A DNA stretch of 64,000 bases from NCBI GenBank assembly GCA_030765055.1, contig CM060952.1, positions 170,152,807-170,216,806 on the forward strand, in the 5' to 3' direction. The notes under the pieces were generated by a model. That model made no database searches and was not told where the DNA came from. It was given only the letters and a program-made list of their open reading frames with translations. Every line of letters starts with the position of its first letter. The first letter of the stretch is position 1. This stretch comes from Mantis religiosa (lineage: Eukaryota > Arthropoda > Insecta > Mantodea > Mantidae). Positions 50,250 to 62,540 of this stretch are shown one piece after another. A program made the position numbers and the translations under genes.

Positions 50250-51241
50250 CTGGCTAGCTCATCAGAAATCAGAAGGTTGCTCGCTTTATTTTAGAGATAT
50301 TGCTTCAGATTTTCTAAACATTTTTTTAGGATTTTTTAAAATGTATGTTGTGCTAGAAAGAAGCAAGAAATTATCTAAATTTTATTCTTTTATATAAGAA
50401 CACAACGTATCAAGCACTTTTACGATCTTGGAATTGCATTTAGGAAGTTTCTGATCTTACCTTACAATCGGAAAGGGATTTTTCAGTTTTAAGCAGAATC
50501 AAAAATGCTAGAGCGTAATCCTTCTAAATGATAAGTTAACTTCAATAGTTGCATTATGTAAAAAAATAGATGCAACTTTGAAAACTAACTGTGCAGAAAT
50601 TGTAAATCATTTTGTTAATAAAAATAATGAAAAAATATATTTGTAATGTAAATCACTGCTACTACATGTAGAGAATTCCAAATACCGTTTCAGGTACTGA
50701 ACTAGCTCTAAAATATTTTAAGTCCAAGTTTGATTGAACTCAGCACTCCTATATTATTTCTATTTTTTGCAAGTAATAAATAAAATTAAATAGTTTGAAT
50801 TTATTGGAATAAATAAAGTTAAATAACTTCCGTATCTTTGAAATTTTTTATATATTTGTATAGCGAAATATCATTTTTTATTTTGATCTAATTTTTTTGT
50901 ACTTGTAACAGCCACCCAAACTGCAACAGCCATGAATGAAAGAAGGGGGGAAAGACAATATTCTGTGTATCGCATTACCCTCAATATTTATTCTTTGTCA
51001 CTTGAAATAAGATAATAAATAAACCTGAATGTGCCAAATGCTGCTATGTTTGAAAAATGAAGAAGGTAGCATTTAAAATTACCTGAAGTCTGCCCTGGAT
51101 AAGCTTTCATTGTTCATTTACATTTCCTTGCGGGTATAAAAAGGATGCAATATGCTAAATAGATGATCACATTTCACTTTCTTTGAAGACAGTGAATTTA
51201 AATAGCAAGTTTGGCCTTTACTGCCCTTTCTGTTTTTGACT
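50250..51241. other. no gene seen
   Basis: AT-rich. At 50270-50530 stop-filled frames give phrases that might be a very old transposon relic, but I cannot name it. Confidence 0.4.
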
Positions 51242-51257
51242 AGTGCAGTTCAGGGAT

Positions 51258-51496
51258 TAGGTTTTTTGTAATTTTACATCCTCTAATGTTAAGTCATGTC
51301 GGACGATGAATGGAATGGTTGAAATGATGCCCAAAGGAGCCTGGGGTCCATAGAGCTCAGAGTTACCCGACATTCGTCCTTCAGGAGGGAAAATCCTGGA
51401 AAAACTTTATCCAGGTAACTCACCCTGACCGAGATTCGAACTCGGGCCTCTTGAACGTGAGGCAGACACGCTACCACCTACGCTACCGAGGCGGGC
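51258..51496 (-). mobile_element. SINE-A copy with 16-bp TSD
   Basis: Complete family member (ACATCCTCTAATGTTAAGTC to ACCGAGGCGGGC on the plus strand). Flanks AGTGCAGTTCAGGGAT (51242-51257) and AGTGCTGTTCAGGGAT (51497-51512) match at 15 of 16. Confidence 0.92.
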
Positions 51497-51512
51497 AGTG
51501 CTGTTCAGGGAT

Positions 51513-52979
51513 ATACATGTACAGACACACGGAGGTTTCCCTAAAAATGCAATTATTGGATTCCCGCAACCTCAAATTTATATTTTGGGTGAAATATTAG
51601 TTATAAATTTTTGGGATGGTTGCCAAACTTCCTCTAAATAATAGGAAGTATCTCAGGGTTACAAGTGCAGTGTAATGAAACCAATAACACGCTAATATTT
51701 TTATTAAGAGTAGCATGTTTTCAACTTGGTTCATACCTCCAAATGAACGTGACAGACTCGTGTACAAGTCATCAATATTGCTTTCTCCCCAGAGGCATAA
51801 CGCCGAGTGGACAGGCCTGGCGATAACAAATGTTATAGTGGAACTAAGTTCGAATAACTTCACCCTACCTGGGCCAGTAGGTCATGCACTGAGGTGTCAA
51901 CAAATGAATGGTCAAACTGACAGTTTACGGTTTTCATTTCTGCACAGTTAGGACCGTGCAGAAAACATCAGGTATTAAATTAAGTTATGTTAGACAAAGG
52001 GATGCATATTTATGTACCAATTATCAATTCATCTGCACTTATACCCCTAACATTCTCTATGTTTTTCATGATGAACAAATAGCTAATGGTTTTGTACGTG
52101 TCTTTTCGACGGTTGAAGGATTTGAGCTGCTCTGTAGTGTGCTCCCTAAAAGGCCTACTGGAACAATTTTCTGATGATAAAAATGCACTCAGTAGCCTTG
52201 ACATTGTTGTAGTGTGTGGTCCACCATGCACTGAAGCGTTAACTGAGTTGTATAATCTGCAGAACGACCTTCGCTGCTTCCTGGCCTGCCTTACGCTATG
52301 GTTCAAGCAACATCCAAATAATCTGAAAGTTAGCAGTACTAGTTGCTTTTTTTTTTTTTTTTTTTTTTTTTTTTCGTAGCTCCTGAAGTATACAAAATAT
52401 TTATCTAAAGAGCTATTTTAAAATATTGCGTCCTAACGAATGGAAACATGCACGATACCCCAAAATAACACAGCTGCGAAGCATCAGCCTGTAAACATTG
52501 CTAAAATCGCACTTCCCTGTTATCAGCGGTAAACCTATTAGAATTCAACCTCGCGTACTATATTTGCACGAAAGTTTTCGGCATTAAAGTGACGTAACTG
52601 CAATTTTGTTTTCTTGTTTGTTTACAGAATCCATATTTAATTTTAAACTCTTAAAACGTGAAATACGTTAATATTTTTTATTTTATTTTTATGTTTTTGT
52701 GGTTTATGAGTGTTCTTGTTCTAAATGGGAACATTTATTAATAACATTAATTTAAGTACAATATCTTTCTTTATCGCCGTGATATAAAATAATGAAAAGC
52801 TTTCTAGAAGCTAAATTGCGAAAATTTGTATGCACCTTTTATCTGTGTATACCTATGCGCATACAAGTAATTCATCTCCCTATAGCTTACCTGGGGAACA
52901 GTACTCCGAAGCTGTGAACAGACTTAATCCCTCAACTACTTACATGTAGCAGCTACACACACACACACACGCACGCACG

Positions 52980-53048
<69 letters not shown>

Positions 53049-54439
53049 AGAACCGCATTTCCAGTCACACAGTAACGGGCTGTGTGTACTGTTTGAAAGC
53101 ATTTTCCTTAAGTGAAAAAAACAACATTAATTTTCTTATTTGTACACTAGTTTTTACATAACCGGTTTTGGTTTCGTTTTCATAATCCATCCAGGGAGTT
53201 TTTCATTGTTTCTTCAGCTCAGAAGTGTTCATTTTCCATTGCTGGCTTATTTTGGAGTATTCAAAAACTGCTTTATTTAAACTAAGGCATATGCAATTTT
53301 GATAGAATAACACGGATTTGCTTATTCCACTCTCTGTGTGACACCTAGCAATGAAATATACGTAAATACAAATCAGCTGTTAAACAAACAGAGCCTTAAT
53401 AGTTTGCATATACTGTTCGAACTCATGTTTTCACAAATTAAATGTACACAGTGATGTTTACAATGAAAATAATGTAAATTCATTACTTGGAGACTTAATA
53501 GTGATTTATGTAGCTTGTTGCATTGGTTTATTCTTTGGCAATATCTTCTATTACGGCCCATACCTGTCACTGCTAAGCCAACAGAAGAGTGTTTTTGTAT
53601 TTTTCTTATCGCATCATATTCCTACAAAAGTTTTGTCGACATATTCCTGAATGTTGATCCTTGCTTCTTTCGGTTGTAAATGATTTTTCTATTAGGGCAT
53701 TGCTTTAGGTGTGTTGAGTAATTGAAATGTTTTTGCGCTAATTAATCAATATGGAATGGCGATGGTTACTTCGACCAAGTAGTTGCCTTTCCTTTGGAAT
53801 CTTACACATATCCCCTTACACAGTGTTTATAAGCCTGAAGGACATATGTTCCTTGGTGGTTCACAATATTTGGGCTGCTTCAGTATATGTGATGGGCATT
53901 CGTCCCGAGAGAAGCGTCCAATTGAGATTACAGTATGATAATACCAATCAAGAATAATTGAAATTGGAAGCTAAAATTACTAATATTATCCGTTGTCATC
54001 TTTATTTGAATACTTTATCCTTCAGCGGAATCCAACATATTCGTAATAGTATCCCCAATTGTTCCCTAAATAGTAGTACTTAAGCTTAAATTTTATTTAA
54101 ATTTTGGGTAATGAGCTCTGCAGAATATTCTATCCTCTTCAGTAGGCCTTCTCATACCCTACGTAATCCAATCCATCGATCAGAGCACTTTCTGGTGTTT
54201 GATGAGCTAGCTTAAAAGAACTGTCATCTTAACCACAAATAAATTTCAGATAAGACGTGGCGCTGCCCAGTAATTGTCACAGGGAAAACTAAAATATAAA
54301 AATCATTTTCAAATTTAGAGCTATACCGAGATAGCCGCAAATTTGCGAATAGCTTTCTAGTAAATATTGTATGGGCAAAGGCCTCCTGCTAGAGGGGAGC
54401 TCATTAAGTGTACCTTACGCTTATTCATTCATATATTCG
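51513..54439. other. no gene seen; two simple repeats
   Basis: A T-run at 52347-52374 and the CA repeat at 52955-53046. ORFs of 60-98 codons overlap on both strands with no family resemblance. Confidence 0.45.
52955..53046. repeat. (CA)n microsatellite
   Basis: About 90 bp of AC repeats with a short internal run of GCAC units. Confidence 0.95.
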
Positions 54440-54449
54440 AAATTCGAAA

Positions 54450-54729
54450 TAGAAATGGATAGGCAGAGAAAGGTTGAAAAATTAAATGCCATAGCCGGGA
54501 TTTGAACCACGGATCTTCGGTTGCTCTTAACCATTGAGCTCATGTACCCAACATGCCAGCTGGTGTGGAAGAACGATTGGTATGTGGCCATAGTAGCTCA
54601 ATGATTAAGAGCAACTGGATTAGGACCGAGAGATCCGTGGTTCAAATCCCTAATTTGGGATTGAATTTTTCAATCTGACTCTACCTATTCAGATCATCGC
54701 CTACACATGGCTAGAATGGAAGAACGATT
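54450..54729. mobile_element. tRNA-headed fold-back T5, degraded
   Basis: Left arm minus (TTTGAACCACGGATC, GCCATAGCCGGGA) and right arm plus (GGCCATAGTAGCTCAATGAT; GTGGTTCAAATCCCTAATTT) in inverted orientation, spacer shortened. The right-hand extension is ATGGCTAGAATGGAAGAACG. Flanks AAATTCGAAA (54440-54449) and AATTTCGAAA (54730-54739) may be a 10-bp TSD with one mismatch; this is the least certain in the family. Confidence 0.7.
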
Positions 54730-54739
54730 AATTTCGAAA

Positions 54740-56606
54740 AGTTAAAAAAAAAAATTAAATTTAGAATCATGTGGTTAGTTATCTCAGGTGAGAAGGCACT
54801 AATTCCATCGTAAATAGGCGTTTAGCATTTGTAACGATTCTCAAAATCGAGTGCCTTCACAGAGAAAACTCGCAGAAAAGATAAGAAATCATGTAAGATA
54901 GATGAATCAGGATAACGCTCGGACTAATCGAGCTATGTAACTGGAGATATTGTAGAAGAATTGTTCATTATGGAGTATATATTCTTTTTCTGAGCACCGT
55001 AGCTTTAAAAATTCACTAGGTATTGGAATGATAAATTTCATTACTACTATTTCCGAAATAAGGACGCATCTGGTGTAGGAATGATATTTTGAACAAGTTT
55101 TCCAAAAGAGGATATGAATACTTTGCACAATATTTCAATTTTTTTAATTTCAATAAAATTTTGTTACATAAGCTGCAAAACCAGTTTCTGCTGTAATTTA
55201 AATTGTATGTTATCGTACCGTTGTTGACAGAAACTTATGCTCCACATAAGCCCCACTTAAGTCAGGTTCTTACTGTTTTGAATTCAAGTCCAACAAATAT
55301 GCATTAGTCTGTGAACAAAAGTCAGGCCTAGGTGAGCGGTTAGCCGAGGAGCCCGGAATTACGTCATCAGAGTGGATGAAAGGCTTCGGTCCACATCGGC
55401 CCTTAAATGAGTCCTCGTGTTGCTTTGATATCAAATGCCTAACACTAAAACTCGTGTGCATAAATGTGGGTTGCAGTTTCACGGGTGAAGGAAAAAGATA
55501 GTGGGCAAGACAAACACTAAGTGGGCCAAAAACCAGTAAAAGGGTTGGGAATGGGCGTGGCGAAAGTGCTGTAGTATTTACCAACATCAACCAGTGCATA
55601 AATATATAGGCACGATTCCATGCACGCGAATGTGCATATACTTAATAAATCTTTCTTCCACTAAATTCTGTATAAATCACATCAGTAACACCTCAACAGG
55701 TTAAAAAGGGCCATCTTAGTGCGACTTGTAAATAGAGTTTGTGGCGAGTCAGCCGAGAATTGCATAAGCCTCATTTAATCTTTGCTAATACGTTATTAAC
55801 ATTTAATGCACTGAATAGCATTGCCGCCGGCAGCGTGCGAACCCTCTAATTGCTAGCAATTTGGACGCCAATTTTTTCATATCCCCTGTTGTAGTCCTGT
55901 TCGCTCTAATGCGCTTGGATTATGGATTAATTGAAGCTGGGTATAGCTCTCTGAACGTGATTGCTTGCATGAGCAAAGGTCACGTCGTTGACGTTCCACA
56001 GCTGCGGCTTGCCCTCATAAGGATTATTAGCTTGTTAATCGTAGCAAAAAACGATTCAGCATTAACTTGTTCCGCCATTTTCAAAGGTTTTCCTTCTACT
56101 CGGCATTAGATGTTAATTGTTCTAGCAGTTCTTCACAATTAACTCTGCGTTATTAGGTGCCAGTGCAGATTTTATGTGGGCGCGTGCGGAACATAATGCT
56201 TTCTTGATTATATTTGTATGATAAAACAGTCAAATATTGATACGTTGCAATATCTTCAAAAACAGAATCAAAGTGAAGAAGCATTGCCGCTTTTCTAGTG
56301 TTTAAATAACAAAATACTAAATTAACAATTCTTGACCAATAAACTTCAAATATGAATTTGGTAACTCTGAGCTAAGCTGTTTTAAAGAAATTATTAAAAT
56401 AGTAGGCTCTAATTTTGCATCTTTTGCAATTAGTTTTTCCAAATTCCTGAACGACATTTAATTTGTGCAGCATTAAACGCAATAAAAAGTGTCACTTAAG
56501 CTTTTTGGATTATTACTTTGGCTGTAAGATATCTCCAAATAGTGATATCATAACTTTTCTCATTTTTCCATAAGTATTATAAATAAAATATTTAATTTCA
56601 CAATGA
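54740..56606. other. no gene seen; possible conserved non-coding block 55800-56110
   Basis: 55800-56110 is compositionally balanced and repeat-free. It is dense in TAAT cores, with GGATTATGGATTAATTGAAG, CAAAGGTCACGTC and CACAGCTGCGG, typical recognition cores of homeodomain, nuclear receptor and bHLH factors. That is suggestive only. A 109-codon ORF at 55270-55599 (-) has no recognised motif. Confidence 0.3.
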
Positions 56607-56617
56607 ATGTCCATTAT

Positions 56618-57009
56618 CTTCTTCTTCTTCACTTCACGGCATGGGCAGAGTGCCCGTTCCGTCTCACAATATTGCTCCTTCCATCTCTTTTTAGGTCTAC
56701 CAACATCTCTCTTTCCTTGTGGCTGATATTGGAATGCAATCTTAGGCAGTCTTGTTTCGGATATTCTTTGTATATGCTGCATCCATTCCTTTTGATATTC
56801 TTCAATTTTGTTACTTATTGAGTCTACGTTGAGTTCCTTTCTTATGTCTTCATTCCTTATTCTATTCAACCTTGTGCATCCCTTCGTTCTCCTTAAAAAG
56901 TTCATCTCTGTATTTTGAATTTGGCTTTTCATTTTCTTCGTGAGTACCCATGCCTCACTTCCATAAAGTAGTGCAGGGACTGCCATTGTTTTGTACAACT
57001 TTAATCTTG
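56618..57009 (-). pseudogene. LINE C-terminus, 5'-truncated, with 11-bp TSD
   Basis: TSD ATGTCCATTAT at 56607-56617 and 57010-57020. The minus frame reads LKLYKTMAVPALLYGSEAWV, LTKKMKSQIQNTEMNFLRRT, then a charged helix region and KRDVGRPKKRWKEQYCETER. This is the conserved post-RT tail of many non-LTR retrotransposons (YGSEAW and GRPKKRW). The 3' end is a GAAGAAGAAGAT simple tail with no poly(A). The frame is intact, so the insertion is fairly young. A shorter copy is at 47420-47597. Confidence 0.88.
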
Positions 57010-57249
57010 ATGTCCATTATATAAAATGTTTTTATTGATTTTCTATGTGCAACAATTCTCCACCAACCCTAAAATTTTCTGGAATTTTGAGGTTTGCATC
57101 AGTATAGCAAGAATTGAAGAAACTGTTAATGAAATATACTGAATTTTTTCTACATTAATTAAGTGAAACAATATTGAAACATTGAAAGCAGAATGTGAAA
57201 CTAGAATTTACAGAGTATACGTAACATTAAAAAATCACTTGTTGACATT

Positions 57250-57790
57250 TTTGTAGGAAGTTTCACCGATGGATTGGGTTGAGACAAATATTTATGTGAG
57301 GCAAACATTAAAGGAGATTATCATCAACGACTGGAATGAATACTGGTTAAAAGGTGATTGTGGTGCTTTGACTAAGGATTTATATTTCCCAACAAATGTA
57401 AATTCGTTAATCCTAACTATCTTCTCACTCAATTCTTAACTGGACATGGCAAATTTTCAGCTTACTTATTTCGATTCAAAATCAAATTCACATGTGATTG
57501 TATTTGTGGAAATCATCTTCAAGATATCCCTCACATTTTATTTGATTGCCCGTTTTTCTATTTTGAAAGATACGAACTTGAATTACTGCTTCAATCCTTA
57601 GGTTACACTTTCTCAAAACCACTTACACATATTCTGATGAATTACAAAACTTATCATATTGATGTTTACTGTTTGTCAGCTTGATATTGAATTTGTTATG
57701 TTTTTGTAAATTGTATTATATTCATAAATTTGTAATCAATATTCCTAATATACCTTTGGGTAAAATAGGAGTAAAAAAATTGGATAATAA
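57250..57790 (+). pseudogene. RNase H-type LINE C-terminal relic
   Basis: Frame 1: RQTLKEIIINDWNEYWLKGD and ALTKDLYFP. After a frameshift: NYLLTQFLTGHGKFSAYLFR, CDCICGNHLQDIPHILFDCP and FFYFERYELEL. It aligns with the 688-1320 relic (LTQFLSGHGKFGEYLSRF; CMCSEEFQTVIHLLFCC), giving the same C..C..H..C zinc-binding pattern. The RNase H domain itself is missing here. An A-rich end (ATAATAAATAAAATAAATAA) near 57785-57805 is the probable 3' tail. Confidence 0.8.
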
Positions 57791-57805
57791 ATAAAATAAA
57801 TAATA

Positions 57806-58674
57806 TTTACTTGCTGGAAGTATATTGAGATAATGCAAATATAAAATTAGGAGTGGGCGTTTTGATAGCTTTTAGTAAACAACATACAATTCACCTCTTT
57901 ATACCCGGTTTCATAAAATTAAGAGGACAAATAACGCTATTTAGATTTTCCCAGCAAAATTACTCCTCGTTAAATTCATTCTCTGTAAAAGAATGAATAA
58001 GCAATTATAAAGCATATATTTTTTTGGTAAGCAACCAGATTTACTGGCAGTACCATTTATGATGAATGCGATATGCATGTCACTGCAGTCTCATTCTGCG
58101 CTACCAGCCTCCTTAGTGATGAACACTGATCATCACACAGTGATGATCTTTATTAAGAATTTACTGGTCGCTGTGAAGATAAGCAACAGTTAAACTTAAC
58201 GGAGGCTAATAATGATTTCAAATGCGTTTCGGCCTGTTGACTTTGAATAATTAAACTATTGTTATTTATCATTCGAAATTATAGCTATTGGATTATATTG
58301 GTTAACTTTTCACGTATCCAAATTTTGCTGTTTAAAAGTAACTGTTTCTGCAGTAATAATAAAGTGCAAGTGTATCTACGTTGCTGTAAATCCCAGAAAT
58401 GCTATATTAAATGTCCGTTGCCGATGACTACTAATTCTTTATAACCGAAACGCAATCTATAAACGCTGCGGCTGCTGATAATCAACGATCACGGTCAATA
58501 TTTCTATAAGACTGTAAAAATACGGAGGAGAATATGTAAAGTTTAGAAATGCACACTCTTTTATTAATCTTTTTATCACTCTTCACCAACGTTCCCAAAT
58601 ACTGTTCAAATCCTGGAGCTACTAATTATATGTGAAACAATTTTGACTGTCACTGTGCTCATTTGTAAGAATCT
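57806..58674. other. no gene seen
   Basis: No recognisable feature. Confidence 0.5.
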
Positions 58675-58685
58675 TCATTTCCCTT

Positions 58686-59286
58686 AATTGATGGAAATTA
58701 ATCATTTCTTCACACTAGCTGTATATAGGCGAAGGTTTTTGGATACAGTCGACATGAAAAATTCAGTGCCATGACCGGGATTTGAACCGCGTATCTCCTG
58801 CTTTCCGTCCAGTCACTCATTGAGCTACCATAGCCAACGTGCCGTCATGACATTAAATTCTCCAATCGACTCATATTTTTCCGGTAAACCACGAGGGGCC
58901 CTCGTATACGAGATACACTGTTTGTGGTGACTTACTATCGTATGTGGTTGAGTCCCAGGCTTCATCACACTATCCGTATATAGGCGTAGGTTTTTGGCTA
59001 GTGTGAAGAAATGATTAATTTCATCAACTAACTTAAATAATAAGAGTTTAATGATGAAGCCTGGGATTTAAGTACTTCCGATAATAAATTGGCACAAACG
59101 GTGTATCTCCGATACGAGGGCCCCTAGTGGTTTACCGGGAAAATATGAGTCGATTGGAGAATTTGTCAGGATGGCACGTTAGTCATGGTAGCTCAATGGG
59201 TAAGAGCGACTGGACGGAAACCAGTAGTTCCGTGGTTCATATCCCGGCCATGGCAATGAATTTGTCATGTCGACTCTATCCAAACA
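58686..59286. mobile_element. tRNA-headed fold-back T6, long form
   Basis: TSD TCATTTCCCTT at 58675-58685 and 59287-59297. The left arm (minus) has the extension ATTAATCATTTCTTCACACT, tRNA-like head (GGGATTTGAACCGCG) and leader. The right arm (plus) has leader and head (CATGGTAGCTCAATGGGTAA; GGTTCATATCCCGGCCATGG) and ends GTCGACTCTATCCAAA. The inner ends are longer than in T1-T5: ACCGGGAAAATATGAGTCGA, CGATACGAGGGCCCC and AAGCCTGGGATTTAAG occur in inverted pairs, so the full leader is at least 110 nt. A stray extra extension (GGCTAGTGTGAAGAAATGAT) sits in the centre. Confidence 0.85.
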
Positions 59287-59297
59287 TCATTTCCCTT

Positions 59298-60500
59298 CTA
59301 ATTTTCAGAAATGTTTCATTTTGAGTCTCCGCTTGATTACCTAGCTAGATTTAAAATGGTATTTTAACAACGCTTCAATTGCTCATATAACACCGTCGCA
59401 GGTGTGTAGAAATTCCGTCCCGCAGGAATTCTTTAAATTTCAGTAAATGGTAACTTTGGGATCAATAGGCCAGCGCCTAACCAACTGAGTCACCCAGACC
59501 GATTGCAGCCTTAACCAGAGGTTTGCTAACAACTCATTCTCTTGACAAATGTTATCTAATGCTTCTTACATTATGTATTGATTTTAATATATGGATATTA
59601 TTTACTGCAATTATTTATGTCTCCATATTATTTTATGTCGATTATTAATCCTACGCATTAATTTTTCAGTTATCTTCTTGGACATAGGTGCAAAACTTAA
59701 CACATATTGTACATCGAATCAATGTTTAAGTGAATCAATCTTGGTACATATTTATTATGAAGTAGAAACCGGTAATTGCATAGCTAAAACTTAAATGAAG
59801 TTAAGAAAGTGGAGGAATTATGCTGGAATTCTCTAGAAGATGGTACTTCTTGCAATGTACACTTACGCAGACTGCCAAGATCGTCATCGATGAATCTGTG
59901 TATGAATGCAAGACTAAATTTAACAAGCTGTTGTTCCACAGATAAACATAGGCGAATAACATGAACAAACATGCATAGGCTCTGAGATGACTGTCGTTTC
60001 CGTTGTAATTGGATTCACTTACCACATATCTCTGAAATGAAACTAATGTCCTCTGGCAGAGAATCTCACGATGGGAGTATCTCCTAACTAACCAATTTGC
60101 GTCTCGGCAAACTTGTCTCCTTCACGCCTCTTATAAAGGTTGCATAATCTCTGGTAAGTGCTCAAGCTGGTCTTGTTTTTGGCAAGCACTTGGTTCATCT
60201 GTCTTGCTCCATCCCTTCAGCACGTTCAGAAACCCTTGAGAAGTAAATCGCGGGTGGTCCATAAAACAGCATCCGTTAAGTATCCCATTCATGATAAATG
60301 TGTAAAACAGTTAACTGGGTAACAGTAAAGGCAGACGAACAGTTTAATTATTTTGCATTTAGGTTACAAAAGTGACTGCACTATCGCGGCCTCCAAGTAT
60401 TCCATCGAACCACTTCCTATCTTTCATGTCTTTACAAAGCAAACTATAATGACATTTTTATGTTCGGGGAAAGATGCCTTTTTAATGAAAGGGAATTCCT
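59298..60500. other. no gene seen
   Basis: A short tRNA-like scrap (minus, near 59468-59500, CTAACCAACTGAGTCACCC) is too small to classify. Confidence 0.45.
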
Positions 60501-60511
60501 TCCGTTGCCTT

Positions 60512-61125
60512 AACCGATCGGGATGGCTCAGGCGATATCGTCTGTGGCCTGCATTCAGGTGGCCCGGGTTCGATTCCTTTGGCCGACTTACCTGACCCAC
60601 GGGTTTCTCGGGGGTTTTCTGGGTCGCTAGGCGACCGCTGGGTAGATTACTTACATCCCCCCAATTTTCTGTCCCTCCATTTTACCTCCATTATCATGTT
60701 ACATCATCTCTCATCTGGATCTCTTTCAGGGTAGAAGTGTCGGCCGGAATCTCGCGGTCCATGGCGGGATGATATGCTCTGAGTGAACACTTTTTCCTTC
60801 AACGGGACACACTCCGGTCTGCGAGCCGGCTTAGTAGGGATCCGTTTGTGCAAGCCTGCCCGGAGTCTTCCTTGCTTTAGAGGAAGACTGTTTCAGTCAT
60901 GACCGTTTCGGGCCCACGGTAGGTGGGATGATGATTGTCTGGCCCATCGGGGAATTTCGATCTAGAACAGTGTAGGGACCCCGCCCTATGTACTGTAGTG
61001 AATCCTTGGAGTCGGACGCCCTCTGTCTCCTCTCACATCATCCTATCTCCCGGGAGTGCCCCACTTGGGGGCATAGGTACAATAGACCAGTGCCGAATCC
61101 GCTCGAACAAGCCCCTCCAATCCAA
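60512..61125 (+). mobile_element. SINE-E, long tRNA-headed element with 11-bp TSD
   Basis: Perfect TSD TCCGTTGCCTT at 60501-60511 and 61126-61136. Head: ATCGGGATGGCTCAGGCGAT with an A-box-like GGCTCAGGCG and B box CCCGGGTTCGATTCC. The body is 614 bp, long for a SINE and GC-rich, ending in CCAATCCAA repeats, a pentanucleotide-type tail. Short ORFs (79 codons) without recognised motifs. It could be a SINE with a long body, or a chimera of a tRNA head with the 3' end of a LINE. Confidence 0.75.
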
Positions 61126-61136
61126 TCCGTTGCCTT

Positions 61137-62540
61137 GCTACCACGAAGTGCATAAGATCCAAATTCATAATTAGCAAAGGAAGATAGGATGTGAGATGTT
61201 CATAATCGAAATATAAGTAAAGGTAGAAACTTGCATATTAATAAGTAAATGTACATAACTTCTTTATTGCAATTCATCATTAAGTGAAAGGGTACAGTTG
61301 TTCCAATTGAGATAGTCTACCGATGATAAGATTTTTAGTGTCGTGTATTTTGCAAGGCTGGTTTTAGGTGAACAGTAAACATACTTCTAAAAAGTGCCTC
61401 AGAGTTCACAGATATTTGCCTTGTGTTCTCCAAGTGTTTCAGGAATTCATTTCTCCATACAGCATACGTCAGTCATCTCATCTGAAAGTGCCATAAGACC
61501 TTAAACTTGTGTTGGGTACGTCAAATTGCATTGTAAATGGAGTATTCACAAGGAAATCATTTATAATCAACTTAATTACTGTGATACATAATTCGTTTCC
61601 ATCAACAGGTTTTGTGACTTAAGTCGATTAGGATCCTTATGCGTAGAAGATGACCTCGCTTAACCAGTTATTACCTTATTGAAAAGGTGACGTGTGATGC
61701 ATTTCGTTGAAGAAAAGGACAGAACCCATAAACAGCATTTTTATTTTCTCCGTAAAGAGTAAATGAAATCGAAATGCGAACGAAGCTCGCTTTGACGTCG
61801 GATGTTAATTCCAATTTTCGCTCTCTGTTGCAGAATCAATGCGATTTGCCATCTTGCGAAACGTGACGTTGATGGGACCCTTTCGCTCCAATGGCTTACT
61901 GGGGCATTGCTGTTTAAAATTACAATCCAATTTTGGTTAACAAGGACGTACTGATGCCATTAGAATGGCGAGAATCTGTGATTAATTAAATCATATACAT
62001 AGTGTACCCACAGATGTAGAAAGAGAATTTATAGATGATATTTTATCTGCATTTCATTTTCACTCTTCAAGAGTTTCCCTCGAAGCATACTAACGTTTGA
62101 GAAGCGGTATAGTGGAGTTCCAATGTTACATTTTTATGCCAGATCGAAATATATAGCAATTGTTCGTCTTTCTTTATAGACAGACACACATAGGTTTAGA
62201 ATTGAATAGTTTAAAAATATGAAATCAAAGTATCCGATTGTTCCGCCATAGAGTAATACTTTGTCTAAATTTTAGTGTTGTGGGGACATAAAGCAATTGT
62301 TTATACTTTTATATGTAATACACAAGATATTAAATATCACTATAAAGGATGAAATCAAACCATACATATATTCATAGTAGCTATTCCACAAAAGGTAGTC
62401 TCTGTATTATTTCAATCTCCTTTAAGATCGACGGCGGTAAATGACAACTACACTAAAGGTGAAGGAAATAAGAATGGTCTTACTCGTATGTGGTGGACTG
62501 GCCAGAACCCAGGAAACACATAACTTTGTTAATATTAAGC
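61137..62540. other. no gene seen; possible conserved block 61770-61990
   Basis: 61770-61990 is a repeat-free, balanced-composition stretch containing TTTGACGTCGGATGTTAATT and GTGATTAATTAAATCATA. An acceptor-like CTCTGTTGCAG at about 61832 precedes 34 open codons, but with no family match. Confidence 0.3.

Noticed and set aside
52010..52379. Overlapping ORFs of 97-98 codons on both strands
   Set aside because: They are mutual shadows with no domain signature; one ends in a poly-Phe run from a T tract.
55270..55599. 109-codon minus ORF
   Set aside because: No recognisable motif, no splice or promoter context; length is possible by chance in a locally GC-richer stretch.
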